DNA from: Gelatoporia subvermispora B
Taxonomy: Eukaryota; Basidiomycota; Agaricomycetes; Polyporales; Gelatoporiaceae
Length of the DNA: 64,000 bases
Assembly (NCBI GenBank): GCA_000320605.2
Contig: KB445797.1
Span: forward strand, 2,030,227-2,094,226
Direction of reading: 5' to 3'
The position numbers and the translations under genes were made by a program. This document shows positions 21,120 to 32,638 of the stretch, one piece after another (position 1 is the first letter of the stretch; each line of letters opens with the position of its first letter). Below the pieces are notes generated by a model. That model had not been told where the DNA came from. It saw only the letters and a program-made list of their open reading frames with translations, and did no database searches.

Positions 21120-21196
21120 GCTCTCCCCTCGTCCATCAGCAAAATCTCGTGTTTGCTTTTACCACTTTTACGTCTTTTCTGGTCGATAAGCGCCCC

Positions 21197-21283
21197 AAAA
21201 GCGGTGAAATCGGGGAAATCCCAGTCCCAGGGGACTGGGATTTCGTCGCTTTTCCTGCTTTGATAGCCCAAAGCAGGAAAAGC
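21197..21283. repeat. compound hairpin region
   Basis: Two exact palindromic stems lie almost end to end: AAATCCCAGTCCC (21216-21228) with GGGACTGGGATTT (21231-21243), and GCTTTTCCTGCTTT (21248-21261) with AAAGCAGGAAAAGC (21270-21283). An outer AAAAGCG (21197-21203) also pairs with CGCTTTT (21247-21253), which overlaps the second stem. The region sits between the hAT-like element and the start of the broken DUF6535 copy. Confidence 0.75.
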
Positions 21284-21343
21284 AGCACCAAAGTGAATGC
21301 AACATTTTCCTGATGTCCACGACGCTACGAGCGACCTCTGAAC

Positions 21344-23783
21344 ATGTCAGACTCTGCAAGCAGCCCGAATGACCCCGTGAAAGGTCGTGTGGACCCAGTG
21401 AGCACGTCTCGCCTTTGTCTGCGTCTTTTGTTCATAATCACCAGGTAGAGGATGGTGGCGAGGGCACTGTGCTCGACCCTTAGATTAAGAGGGCATATCT
21501 AGAACAGGCTAGTAAGGCCGATCAGGAGATGTTCACCGGATGGCAGTCGGACATGGACATGCTCCTCATCTTCGTGAGTGACAAGAACTACTCGAATGCT
21601 CGGAACCAACCCTGACCCTGACTAGGCGGCCCTTTACTCCGCAGTTCTCACTGCATTTATCATTGAGACGTACCCGAATCTGCGACCGGACGACTCTCAA
21701 ACGACCGTGCCATTGCTCCAGGCCATCCTCTTGACACTGTGGTCAAATGATTCGGCTGCATCTGCAGTGGCGTCGTCGGTGGGCGCAGCCTTCCAAGCCC
21801 CTTCGTCGGCAGTGCGAGTCAACGTCTTCTGGTCCGCAAGCTTGATTATGAGTGTATCTGTTGCTTTTCTGGCCGCGCCATCCTGGCGAAGCAGTGGATC
21901 TATAACCTCTCGACAGGCACATGCCCTATTCCTGTAGCAGGCGGACGTCAACGACAGTACAGACGCGACTCTCTGAACTCATGGAAGCTGCTATCGTCAC
22001 GTTCCTCCCCGTGCTCCTCCGCATCTCTGTCCTGTTGTTCTTTGCAGGTTTAGTAGACTTCCTGTGGTCACTCGATTCGACCCCCGTTGCTGCAGTGTCA
22101 ACAGCTCTATCTAGCGTCGTTGTACTGGCATACATTCTGACCAACTCACTCTCTATGCTGTTTCCTTCCTGCCCATACAAGACCTCAGCTTGAGGATGTC
22201 GGTTCTGTGGCGAAGGAACTGAGCAAGTTCCCCGATTTGCTTTCAACCGATTTCTTTTTCTAGAAGCCAACAGTGCTGCACTCCTCGTGCGCCGCCTCAC
22301 ATCCCTATATAGCGCACCGTTTGAAAACCTATCACAGGAAAAGCAAACCGAGATTCTGCGCACGATAGACGTACTTGCTAACCTGGCAACGGAGTCGCTG
22401 GACGCCGATGCTCCAGGCACTGTATCCCTAATGTCCGACACATATCAATATTTCTACGACTTTCTCGACTACGGTTCATATGCGGACACGGTCTTGGTGT
22501 CTTTTATCGCTCCGGGCAATCCGTCCTCTGCATTTGAAGACACGACAAATATCCACTTCTTTTCCAATGCCATTCGGCTCACCCTGCCGGCCATATTTGA
22601 AGCCTCTCCGGACATGCACGATCCAGTGCCCTTTATCGATATGTTCTATCAAAGACTCGTCGAGGGTTCCGAATTCCAAGCACTGCCAGACACAGTCAGG
22701 ATGGTGTGCCTCAATAATATCCTGTACATCGGAACCACCGCAGCAAATGGACGTATTGATAAGCCGGACGCAGTCGAATACGGCAAACGTTCGCTTGAAG
22801 TTCTGACGAATATCCTGGAGCATATGCATGCCCTAACATGCGCCATGCATCGGCAGATCCTCTGGGGCATGTGGGTGTGCTCGTATGGGTTAGACGAGGA
22901 ACACGTCAGCCTCAGTGATATCCCGCGCTGGTGCGAGCCTGTGGTGCCCGTCCTCACGAAGACGTCGTCGTTCTCGAAACACTTCGCTGGGCTTCTTCAG
23001 ATGGGACAAGATCCGACCGTCCTAGATGCTGTCCTGGCGGCGTCAGAGAACATCTTGACTGGCGACGACGACGCAGACAGGGAGCTCCTGTGTCAGAGGC
23101 TGGTAGGCGCGCTCAGCTCCTTGTTGCTGTCTCATGTATCGATGTTACAAATCAATCCTGGTACGATCGAGGTTTACGGAACAGCCACATACATGAGATT
23201 CTTCAGCTGAGCTGCGTACATCGTATTCAGCGCCGATGCACCCGCGAGCACCAACCGGCGTCCGAGTGTAGCAGAGTACTGTGATCAACTCCTCCTGCTC
23301 CTCTCCAGTCGCCTGCGCGGCGATACGAACCAACCGTGGTCATTTAGTTGGTTACTTGGCATCGCCCTTCGGCTTGCGCACCTTCGACTCGAGGATCCAG
23401 CTGTTGATCAATCGAGTAACCTATCTTGGAGTGACTTCAGGGGCCTCGGTGATTCCTCGGCACACTTGACTATCTGCGCGTTGCTCGCATCTGCCATACT
23501 CTACTTTTCGAACTCACCTGCTCCTCGGCCCACCCCCAAGATCCACGGCATCAACACTATTCTACGACTCATGAGCGATATGTATCAAGTCGCACAACCT
23601 GCCCCGGAAGACGTGATACATTTGAGGGATGCAATATTTCATGGTGACATTTCCGATCATCTGCAGGCGCTACGGGATGATGTAGACGTCGGAGACTTAG
23701 CTAGAGAGTTGATACTCATAATGCATGATCGGCTCCGATCCAGGATAGGTGTTAATGTTACTCTGATTTTCGCGGACTTGTAG
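21344..23783 (+). pseudogene. DUF6535 gene, broken tandem copy
   Basis: The copy parallels the intact gene at 24895 from its ATG (MSDSASSPNDPVKG…) through the family signature (YLEQASKADQEMFTGWQSDM) to the C-terminus. It carries a TAG instead of CAG at the DP-Q-I position (21481-21483), a frameshift just before the AILAKQW segment near 21880, and a large deletion after SCPYKTSA near 22192, where about 140 codons of the intact copy are gone. A TGA in the RFFS-AAYI segment (23208-23210) is a further break. Long stretches between breaks are still open (22287-23207 and 23211 onward), so decay is recent. Confidence 0.85.
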
Positions 23784-24222
23784 CATGTATGTATAATGGT
23801 ATTAGGTGTAGAGTAACGATCCCATTCCCAATTCAAATCGCAACACATGACTCGGCATAAAGCACACGCACACGAAAGACGCGATATTCGAAAACATCGT
23901 CGCAAGACCTTCCAAACCGAAAGACAGTAACGATGATAACCCTCGAATACTACCTCCCTAATGCACCAACGTACTGCGCCCTTGTTCCAATGCCAGCAAC
24001 GCAGGAGGAAATTCAGCGCAAAAAGTACATTCTGAGCCCTGCAACCTTCTCAGAAAGCAAACAAAGTGTGAGAGCAACGCATTAATTGCCCCGCACCGTG
24101 ACCCTAACCCATTCAATTCACAAAAATCCACAACCCAGAGACGTCGACACACCATCGCAAAACGCAAATGTCATACACATATGCGACACCCGCTGAATTC
24201 ATCTAGAGACGGTCCCTGGATC
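23784..24222. other. intergenic stretch after the broken DUF6535 copy
   Basis: No gene seen. The sequence is A/C-rich, with a run of small frames without motifs. Confidence 0.4.
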
Positions 24223-24549
24223 ATGTCGAGCTCAGAATTCAACTCGCGAGTATGGAAGCTACAGCGCCTGTATGTCACCGGAAAGGGAAATGCCCTCGCG
24301 GAAGAAATCAGTGATATCTCCGAGAACGACGCGACATTCCAGATCGTCATGGCTAACGCCCGCCCCGGCACCCACTCCATCCATTTTCTTCGCGTAGCTC
24401 TAGAACGGTCAGCGATGGCCAAAAGAGACCTCATGCGAATGAACGCCAGCCAGAAGCACCCCCATCGAGCGCGCGATCCTGAACCGTACCCCGACCGCCC
24501 TCCCGGCATGCCCTCGCACGTCATACCAACGAGACCACTCGCCAGTTAA
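24223..24549 (+). CDS. hypothetical small protein
   Basis: An open frame of 108 residues from ATG 24223 (MSSSEFNSRVWKLQRLYVTG, later ATFQIVMANARPGTHSIHFL) with a Pro/Arg-rich end. Composition is protein-like, but there is no recognised domain, and the frame stops just before the repeated DUF6535 upstream block. It could be chance. Confidence 0.22.
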   Translation: MSSSEFNSRVWKLQRLYVTGKGNALAEEISDISENDATFQIVMANARPGTHSIHFLRVALERSAMAKRDLMRMNASQKHPHRARDPEPYPDRPPGMPSHVIPTRPLAS

Positions 24550-24559
24550 CCATTTCCAG

Positions 24560-24894
24560 TTGAGTCGTACCACCAGTAATTGATCCGTCGAGCATCGCCT
24601 CTGAGTTGGACCATCATCTTCTAGGTCCGCGTGCATTTATACTCTCACACATTGTTCTCTCTAGACGCTGAACCCCTGCGGCAGTCTCAGGCAGCTTTCC
24701 CGAAGATGATGGAGGCGCTGATGGCAACGTGCACGATCTTCATAGCTCTTCTTCGGGAGCCCTCGTGTCTTTGACGGCATCCTGTCATTGCAGAGATTTG
24801 TACTACAACATGCCTCCATCATCTGCCGCTTTCGGTCCGTCTTCCTTTGGCACCTGTCCTCTGCAAGACTACGAGCCTCCTCTGCCAGTCGCTC
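24560..24894. promoter_or_regulatory. upstream region of the intact DUF6535 gene
   Basis: The first ~230 bases are the right-hand copy of the block at 20085-20340. Conservation of CCCGAAGATGATGGAGGCGC and its surroundings in both copies marks the original promoter and leader. In this copy it runs directly into the gene; in the left copy the hAT-like element intervenes. Confidence 0.55.
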
Positions 24895-27669
24895 ATGTCG
24901 AACCGTACAAGCAGCTTGAATGATACCGCAACTGCGAGAGGCCGCACGGAGCCCGTATGCGCGTCTTTGCTCTGCTTGCAATCGTCCGCTCACTTTTTAC
25001 AATTACCAGACGGAGGATAGCGGCGAGGGCACTGTGCTCGATCCTCAGATCTGGAGGGCATATCTGGAGCACGCTAGCAAGGCAGATCAGGATATGTTCG
25101 CGGGATGGCAGTCAGACATGGATACGCTGCTCATCTTCGTAAGTGGTCGATAATGACCATGTGCTTGGCAGTCACTGAAGCGTTAGTGACTGGTCAGGCA
25201 GCCCTTTTCTCCGCAGTTCTCACTGCCTTCGTCATTGAGACATACCCAAATCTTGAGCCAGATGACTCCCAATCAACCGCGCAGTTGCTCCAAGCCATCC
25301 TTCTCACTCTGCAGTCAAATGCCTCGGCTGCATCTGCGGTGGCTTCCTCGGTGGGCGCAGCTTTCGAAGCACCTGCATCAGCAGTCCGAATCAATGCCTT
25401 CTGGTTTGCGAGCCTAATCATCAGCGTCTCCGCAGCGTTCCTAGCTATCCTGGCGAAGCAGTGGATTTATAACCTCTCGACAGGCACATCCCCTATCCCT
25501 GTGGCAGGCGGCCGTCAACGACAGTACAGGCGTGACTCCATGAACTCGTGGAAGCTACCTACTATCATCACCGCCCTCCCCGTGCTTCTCCACCTCTCTG
25601 TCCTGCTGTTCTTTGCAGGCTTGGTGGATTTCTTATGGACACTCGGCTCCACACCCGTTGCTGCGGTTTCATCAGCCCTGGTAGGCGTCGTGGTGATGGT
25701 TTACGTCCTAACCACCTCGCTCTCCATGCTGTCACCCTCGTGCCCTTACAGAACCTCTGTGACGACGTTGATCCTTTCCGGACTGGACTCTCTAGTCGGG
25801 ACATCCAACGCATTCATCATGGCTGTCGGCTCACGGCTAGGTCGAATCAGCATGACATACATCGAGCGGTTGTTAAATTTCCTGCAGATTGAACACCCGG
25901 TGCCGGGCGTGCTCTCTGAGGCCGCTATTGCTATCGCGGCAGAGAGATTAACGTATAACAACAAGAACTCTTGGCACACGGTGGCTCTTTCCTTCTTCTC
26001 GCTGGACGCGCGGGAGGATCGGAGAATGCGGGCGAAGCGCCGGAACTTGGACGCGTCAGTGCTCGCTTGGATGGTCGAACATTCGTCTCAGTTGGAGGAT
26101 GCCAGCGCCGTGGCAAAAGAACTATGCAAGTTCCCAGAGTTGATCCAGCACCGGGCCCTCTTCCTCGGTACCAACTCTGCGGCACTCCTTATGCGCCACA
26201 TCACGTCCTTGTATAGCGCGCCGTTTGACGGGTTATTCCAGGAACAGCAAACGGAGATTCTGCTTGCCATGGATGTACTTGCCAGTCTGGTGACGGAATC
26301 ACTGGATATCGATGCTCCAGGGACCGTCTCCTTAATATCCCACGCGTATCCATATTTCTACGATTATCTCGACTTCGAGTCTTATTCAGAAACGGTTCTA
26401 GCATCTTTCATAGCCCCGGGAGCTTCGCCCTCTGCGTTCGCGGACACGAACAATATCCACTTCTTCGCCAATGTCATCCGTCTGGTATTACCTGCCATAG
26501 ACGATGACACTTCGGACATACACGACCCAGCACCCGGCATCGACCAGTTCTATCAGAGACTTACCGAGTCATCTGACTTCCAGGCATCGCCAGAGCATGT
26601 TAGGACGGTTTGCCTTAACGCCATCCTCTACATTGGGACCACAGCAGCGAACGAGCGCATTGACAGTATGAGTGCGGTCAAGTACGGCACACGCTCGCTC
26701 GAAGTCCTAACGAACATCCTGGAGCGCACGCATGACCTGACGTATGCTATGCACCGACAGATTTTGTGGGGGATCTGGGTATGCGCATATGGCCTGAATG
26801 AGGAGCATGTCAGTCTCAGTGACATCCTGCGTTGGTGCGAGCCTGTAGTGCCCTTGCTCAAGAAGACGATCTCATTCTCCGAACATTTTGCCGCGCTGCT
26901 GAAAACAAAACAGGATTCGGTTGTTCTGGATGCTGTACTTGCAGCAACTGAGAATGTCCTTTACGCAACAGAAACTGGACGGGAATCCGCCATGGCTGGC
27001 GATGTCGACACGGACAGGGAACTCCTCTGCCAGAGGCTGGTGGACGCGTTCAGCTCCCTCCTTACGTCCCACGTAACGACACTACGAACCAACATCGGCC
27101 CGATCGAGGTCCACGGTACGAACACATACACCAAAATCATCAGCATAGCCGCGTACATTGCGTTCAGCGCTGACGCGCCCACGAGCCCGGGGAGGCGGAC
27201 CGACGCCCTCCAACAGTGTTACAAACTCCTCAGACACCTCTCCAGCCGTCTACGCCACGACACGAACCAGGCCTGGTCATATACTTGGGTGCTTGGCACC
27301 GCGTCGCGACTTGCTCTCCTTCGACTCGAAGATCCGGCTGTTCACCAATCGCGTAGGCTATCTTGGGATGGCTTCCGAGGCTTCGACGGGTCCTCGGTGC
27401 ATCGGACCGTCGTCGTACTGCTCATATCCGCATTAGTCGACTATCTGAGCAGCCGTAGTACTCACTCTACCTTCAGCGTCGACGGTATCAGTACTGTTCT
27501 GCGAATATTGAGTGATATGTACCAAACCCTGCAACCACCCACGGAGGACATGAATCGATTGAGGAATGCGATATCTCAGGGTAATGTTTCGACCCATCTG
27601 CGGACGCTTTATGACGATGCAGACGTCGGAGGTTTGGCTCAAGATTTAATGCAAATCATGCACGCATGA
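24895..27669 (+). CDS. DUF6535 domain membrane protein, intact tandem copy
   Basis: Exons 24895-24954, 25010-25138 and 25198-27669 encode 886 residues. The signature reads IWRAYLEHASKADQDMFAGW, then QSDMDTLLIF|QAALFSAVLTAF, as in the DUF6535 family. It is followed by membrane segments (FWFASLIISVSAAFLAILAK, LLHLSVLLFFAGLVDFLWTL, ALVGVVVMVYVLTTSLSML). The remaining ~650 residues are soluble-looking and probably alpha-helical repeats (repeated LLxALxSL-type spacing). No function is established for the family. Long-exon architecture and a short first exon match the broken copy at 21344, from which it differs throughout. This is a lineage-expanded gene type, so a role in recognition or conflict is possible but purely speculative. 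Confidence 0.85.
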
Positions 27670-27969
27670 GCGATTTCGGTCAAACCTTGACGCACTGTTC
27701 TTGCTCTCATCTTGCAACCTTTCCACGTATTATGTGTACGATGACATAACCAAATGCAAACCTTGATATTCGAATGATATGGACGGAACTTGGGTACCCC
27801 AGCACGGCAATTCTCTCGTATCAAGTAAAGCGGCTGCACCAACGAATTCACAAGGGCGTCTCAACCCCTGAAATTGTCTTCGCAGCTTCTAGTGCCTCCT
27901 CATGTACCACCACAGGTACCAGCGGCTACGGATATAGACGGGTCTATGTTACAATGTAGGCACCCTTCC
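27670..27969. other. intergenic stretch between convergent genes
   Basis: No gene. It carries the 3' regions of the DUF6535 gene and of the convergent Ecm11-like gene. Confidence 0.45.
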
Positions 27970-29678
27970 TTAAACCCCTGACTCTTTCTTGTCCTTGTCT
28001 CCTCCGATAAGCCCTGCTCCTCGGCCAACAACGTTGCCACCCCCGCGGACCAGACTTTCTCTAGCATCTTTCAGCATCTTATCGCGATCCGAGAGGGTGG
28101 AGCGGTGGGCCGCAACCGTGGAATGAAGCGAGGCGTAGAGTGTGAGCTTCGTCCTGCGGCATGCAAGTCAGTTGTGATGTTGGACGTATCAACACCATGA
28201 ACGCAGGATGTACGTCATATGGTCCTTGACCTGCGTATCCAAATACGTTGAGCATGGCGCTAGATCAGTAGAACATGATGCTTACGAAGTCTATCATTCT
28301 GGTAAATCTTCCCGCAATTTCTGACCATATTACAAAGTCAGCATAAACACGCAATCGTACACTGCAGCTGATGAATTAAAGAGAAGCATGGATACCGTCG
28401 GCTCCGGCCCTCCATTCTTCCATGGAACACTCCGCCCATTTCTTCTTGGACTGTTCGTAGTTATTGGCGTTGACGTCGATGTATGCTTCGAGATCTTGTC
28501 CGAATAAACGATGCAAGGCATGTTCATTTTCGCGAGGTCGCATCGTAGCCTGAGCCTGGGGTGTCTGCAGGTGACTATATGCGCCAGGGTTGTCACCGGC
28601 AGGGCTAAAGCGACCGCCATCCATGTGAGCTGCGTGCAAATATGGTGTAGCGGGAGTCGACATCCGCGACTGGGGTCTGGTGGGGTCGTTCTGAACGCAT
28701 ATAGCCACTTGAGGCATGAGGTACGAATGCAAGATTCCCATGACTGCTCACCGCCGAGGGGTCCAGCTTGTACCGCTTCGAAACATTACCGTAGTCGTAC
28801 TCCTCATCCTCGTCCGGCTTGTGACTACGTTTGCTCGTCCGCCTTAGGCCTTGTCTCCCCTGGTCGTTATGGGTGTCTCCGAAGTCGTCGTACAGCCCTT
28901 CGGAGCCCTGTCGCTGAGGGTCAGTCATGTCCAGCGCACGAGCTTGGTTCGTCGGTGCGTGTTCATCATCATCTTCGTCCGCAGTTTCTTGGATATTCTC
29001 AAGGGAGGGGTGAGCAATAGAACGCATACGACCGTCGCCTTGAACAGATCTGTGAGCCGTTACAGGCTGGTATCTGCTTGGAGGCCCAGATTGCTGAGGG
29101 TAGGGCGCGGCCTTGTCGGCGGAATGAACAGCCGGAGTAGGTATATGCGCAGCATCCTCGCCGAGTTCTTCTGAAGAAATGGAAGACTGAAGTCTTGAAT
29201 GCACAGGAAGAGCAGGAGTCCTAAAGTTCGACATAGAGACAAGTCCATTCGAGCTGGGGAAGAAAGGAGAAGAGGGTCTGGGTGCCATCGTTCTTAAGGC
29301 TTGCTGATGCGGAGAGACCGCCTTCTGCCCACGGTTGTCGCTAGCTGAGTTCTCGAGAGACTTCCGAGAGCGTGTATGCGGTACAAATTGCTGCTGAGGC
29401 TTGTCCCTCTTCGCGAAGCCAGATAGATTCAGAGGTTTGTTGAGCCCTGTTGGAAGAGCATTTGCAGTTTCAAAGTGAGTGGAGTCTTCCGGTTGCGAAA
29501 AAGAAGACTGTTGTTTTGCGGTATTATTCTCGGAGCTATTGTCTACAGGCAAGATCCCATTGGGTTGAAAAGTATCGAGATGCGCTTGTGAAACTGAGGT
29601 ATTCTGATCATTCTGAGCCGGAGTCGCAGAACGCTGAACAGCAGACTTTTGAGGAATAAACGGAGTTCGAGCACTCAT
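27970..29678 (-). CDS. Ecm11-like protein
   Basis: Exons 29678-28752, 28690-28396, 28321-28287, 28230-28214 and 28153-27970 (minus) encode 485 residues. About 380 N-terminal residues are Ser/Pro/Gln-rich and disordered. The conserved C-terminus reads LFGQDLEAYIDVNANNYEQS, KKKWAECSMEEWRAGADEIA, FTRMIDFVKDHM, LTLYASLHSTVAAHRSTLSD and ARESLVRGG. This W-x-x-C…W pattern followed by a long helix resembles the fungal Ecm11 C-terminal domain. In budding yeast Ecm11 is a SUMO-modified part of the synaptonemal complex central element. The assignment rests on remembered domain shape. The 17-base exon 4 is short but both flanking introns are GT-AG and in phase. It is divergent from the thioesterase gene, 351 bases away. 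Confidence 0.55.
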
Positions 29679-30029
29679 TAGAACAGAGTTATCAAGAAAT
29701 GATTATGAAGTGAAGACGTGTAATAGTGCAAAAAAAGTGGAATAAAAGCCAGCTGACGGTGACAAGATGGATGCACGAAGAAACCAAGAGCTCACCTCAG
29801 ACGCGACGACTTGTTCTTCAAGCGCTAACGCGTCTTGACACGATCACGTGAGCATCATTATCGGGACGCTCGTCCCGAGGAATCGGCACCTGCTGTTCGC
29901 TCGTCTCACTGCCGCTACGCTGCAGCCTCATTGGAGCTTTCTGTGTCGAAGCGTAAGACGAGCCCTTTGGTGAACAACACCCTCAGTGTAGCGACTAATA
30001 TCTTGCGACTTACCCAAGGAAGAAACATT
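29679..30029. promoter_or_regulatory. intergenic region between the divergent Ecm11-like and thioesterase genes
   Basis: The 351 bases hold both 5' regions. An open stretch at about 29835-30020 continues the thioesterase frame upstream but has no ATG, so I read it as leader sequence or as part of an unseen upstream exon. Confidence 0.4.
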
Positions 30030-30561
30030 ATGTCAGCCGACACCAATAATGATTTGAGGGCCCGTCGTCGCTCAGACTATGGCTACTTCCTGGCTTATCG
30101 TACTCGCTGGTTTGTCTCCGTCGCTAACTTATTTGTCTCTGAATTCACCTCTTCGTCGACATAGGATTGACAATGACCAATACTCTCACATGAACAATTC
30201 CATCTATTATCACCTCTTCGATTCTATCGTGAACACTTACCTCATCAAACATTGTGCTCTTTCCCCTGCTACGTCAGCTCTCATTGGTCTCGTAGTCTCA
30301 TCATATTGCCATTTCTTCTCCCCCATCTCCTTTCCGGACGTCGTGGATTTGGGGCTTCGTGTCAACAAGCTTGGGAAAAGTTCCGTCACCTACGAGATAG
30401 CCGTCTTCACAGAGGGCACGGATACTCCCAGTGCTGTGGGTGGTTACACACATGTCTTCGTGGATAGCAAGAGCAGGGAGAGTACTCCAATGGACACAGA
30501 TTTATTAGAAGGACTGCAGAGATTACACTCTGATAAGCTGAAGTCTACATCGAAACTATGA
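30030..30561 (+). CDS. hotdog-fold acyl-CoA thioesterase
   Basis: A 4HBT-type enzyme that hydrolyses acyl-CoA thioesters; the acyl substrate cannot be told from sequence. Exons 30030-30109 and 30165-30561 give 158 residues. The intron splits the Trp codon of the family motif, which when joined reads RTRWIDNDQYSHMNNSIYYH; the DN-D-x-Y-x-H-x-NN stretch carries the active-site Asp and the start of the hotdog helix. Downstream strands (YCHFFSPISFPDVVDLGLRV, SSVTYEIAVF) and the VGGYTHVFVD strand complete the fold. The N-terminus used here is short; a longer one would require an upstream exon I cannot place. Confidence 0.86.
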
Positions 30562-30656
30562 ATCCCGTACATAAGCGTACCTAGCTTCAGACTTAGGCGG
30601 AACGACTTTGCTACGGGAAACTATTTATCGGCTACGACTTATCTTGTATTCATGTT

Positions 30657-32638
30657 CTATTTGACATCTATATGTGCCGTTGTTGTTACCTCCTGAGCCA
30701 GCTTCCTCTGTACATGGCTAACGAAACTCTCAAACAGACCTCTTTCTTTTCCTCTGAGCCAATGGAAGACGACGTTGACGCCCCGTGGGCCCGCTTCGTT
30801 TTCTTCAATGCATTCAATTCGGCAGGTGAGAATCGTGGAAGTGGAAGCTTCATCTACGTCCATTGCTGCAGGATCTGCTTTCTTCCGACGAGCTGCTCGC
30901 GACCATGTGTTGCGAGTCGTCTTAACGATGATATGCAACTTCGTGCTAGCGTTTCGCTCAAGCTGCCGGATGCGGAGTTCCCCCATTCGCTCAATGACTG
31001 ATGTTAGCGCAGAAGCAACATGTTCGCTCGTATGAACGTGTGGGTAGCTATGCCATAGCGAGTTCCGTGCGGGCATTGCGCTTAGCAGACTTGGATTCAA
31101 GAGCCTGCCCAATGACTGGATTACACGGTCAGAGCAGCATCCTAGATCAGATACAGACACGCACATCTGGCAGACGGATATCACCAAACGACCACGCAAC
31201 AACCCATCGTCTCGTCTGTCCTTGCACTAACTCCGTGCAAGCATAGTTGTCAATCTGTGTTCATCCAGGTTCAATGCTTTAGTCACGCATAGGCGAGCGA
31301 CGGCTCACGTTCAGCTCTCGCAGTAGGGCCACGACCTCCATTAGGGTGGACATCTTCCCAAGCATAGACGTATACCACCTGGATAGATCGTCAACCCTTG
31401 AAGATTGTGGCTATATGCGGTCTTACCTGCAGCGGCACCTGCTCTTCGAGCTTTCCCGTACCATCTGACATACGAATGTCATCTCCCCTCCAGCCGTAAT
31501 CATCTCAACTTCTGCGCCAGTGCAAATCTGCTAGGCCGGTGAGGAGCGTTATTAGCATCGATAGATCATTAGACAAGAAATGAATCAGGACGCACGGCAT
31601 TCGGACCATATTCCTTCGTCTCGGCTGATTGGGCGATATCCTCACGGCTGCTATAGAAGGGAGGGTTGCACATAGTGAAGTCGTACCTACTGGAAGGTCA
31701 GTGCCCAGCGGGTTGCTCATAGATTAGGCTCACTTACCGCACCGCTTCATCGCCAATCTCTTCCGACACTTGCAGCTCCAAGTTGTTTTCCATGAGCGGC
31801 GCGAGTATGGCACCCGTTGGATCGGACTGCACTACGCGTATCCGGTCGTCGAGCCCATTGGTCGCAATGTTTGAGCGTGCGAATTGGAAGGACTTGGAGT
31901 CAATATCTTGAGTGGAATCAGGGACAACATACGAGCCGATATGACAAAATTGAGCGCACCAGTGGCTGTGAACGTCCATGTAGGGTCCGTGCGGCACCCT
32001 AAGAGAGGGTATATGGCAGACGCGCCCGTTCCGCTACGCTATCCATCTCAGGATACGTTGTGAACCCTCTTAACATGCCCACTCACATGTCTAGTCCCTG
32101 TACTCCGTTGCGGAAGGCATCCGGCTCCGCCAAGCGTACGGTCTTCACCACGTCCTCGAGCCATAGGATGTAGTTGAGTCTACCGAGATAATCAAGGCCT
32201 GAGTCTCCTGAAGAGGAAGTGCATGGAGGACAAACCGGTTTGGAACCTTCGCTTGGTCACAGATGGTGTAAGGAGCACTCTTAGACAATAGGACAACGAG
32301 ACATACCGGAGGGCACAGTCGGTCTGTGGGCAACGTCAACCTGATGTTGAAGTCCCGCAGGAGCAAAGCTTCCGTCAATCTCCTGCACGAGAGCAAGTCT
32401 CAGTTGCATGTTACGCGCAAGTATTTCGCGAACTGTTGGCAGACCGTTGTGAGGCGTCATTCTTATAGTCAATAGTGGCTCCTCCGGCGGTGGGGAGTAG
32501 ACTGAAGACACAGCGGGACTCAGTTGAATGCTAGCAGCAGGCATTAGATGTATTTCCTCACTGCGGCTTCAAAAGAGGGTACGTCTCGGCCAGAGAAACG
32601 AAGTCCGGAGGCGTTCTGTACGGATTCCGAGAATGCAT
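30657..32638 (-). CDS. METTL16-type U6 snRNA m6A methyltransferase
   Basis: METTL16 (Mtl16 in fission yeast) methylates an adenosine in U6 snRNA with S-adenosylmethionine. Twelve exons: 32638-32562, 32501-32445, 32382-32307, 32246-32236, 32179-32087, 32033-31960, 31906-31738, 31686-31596, 31527-31427, 31378-31309, 31254-31165 and 31115-30657; 385 residues. It begins [20 protein letters not shown], then [39 protein letters not shown], the SAM site [36 protein letters not shown], and the catalytic NPPF in [39 protein letters not shown] and [20 protein letters not shown] follow, with [20 protein letters not shown] closing the domain. Exon 4 is only 11 bases but is required to spell VPNR. The first and other starts agree with the family N-terminus. 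Confidence 0.93.
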
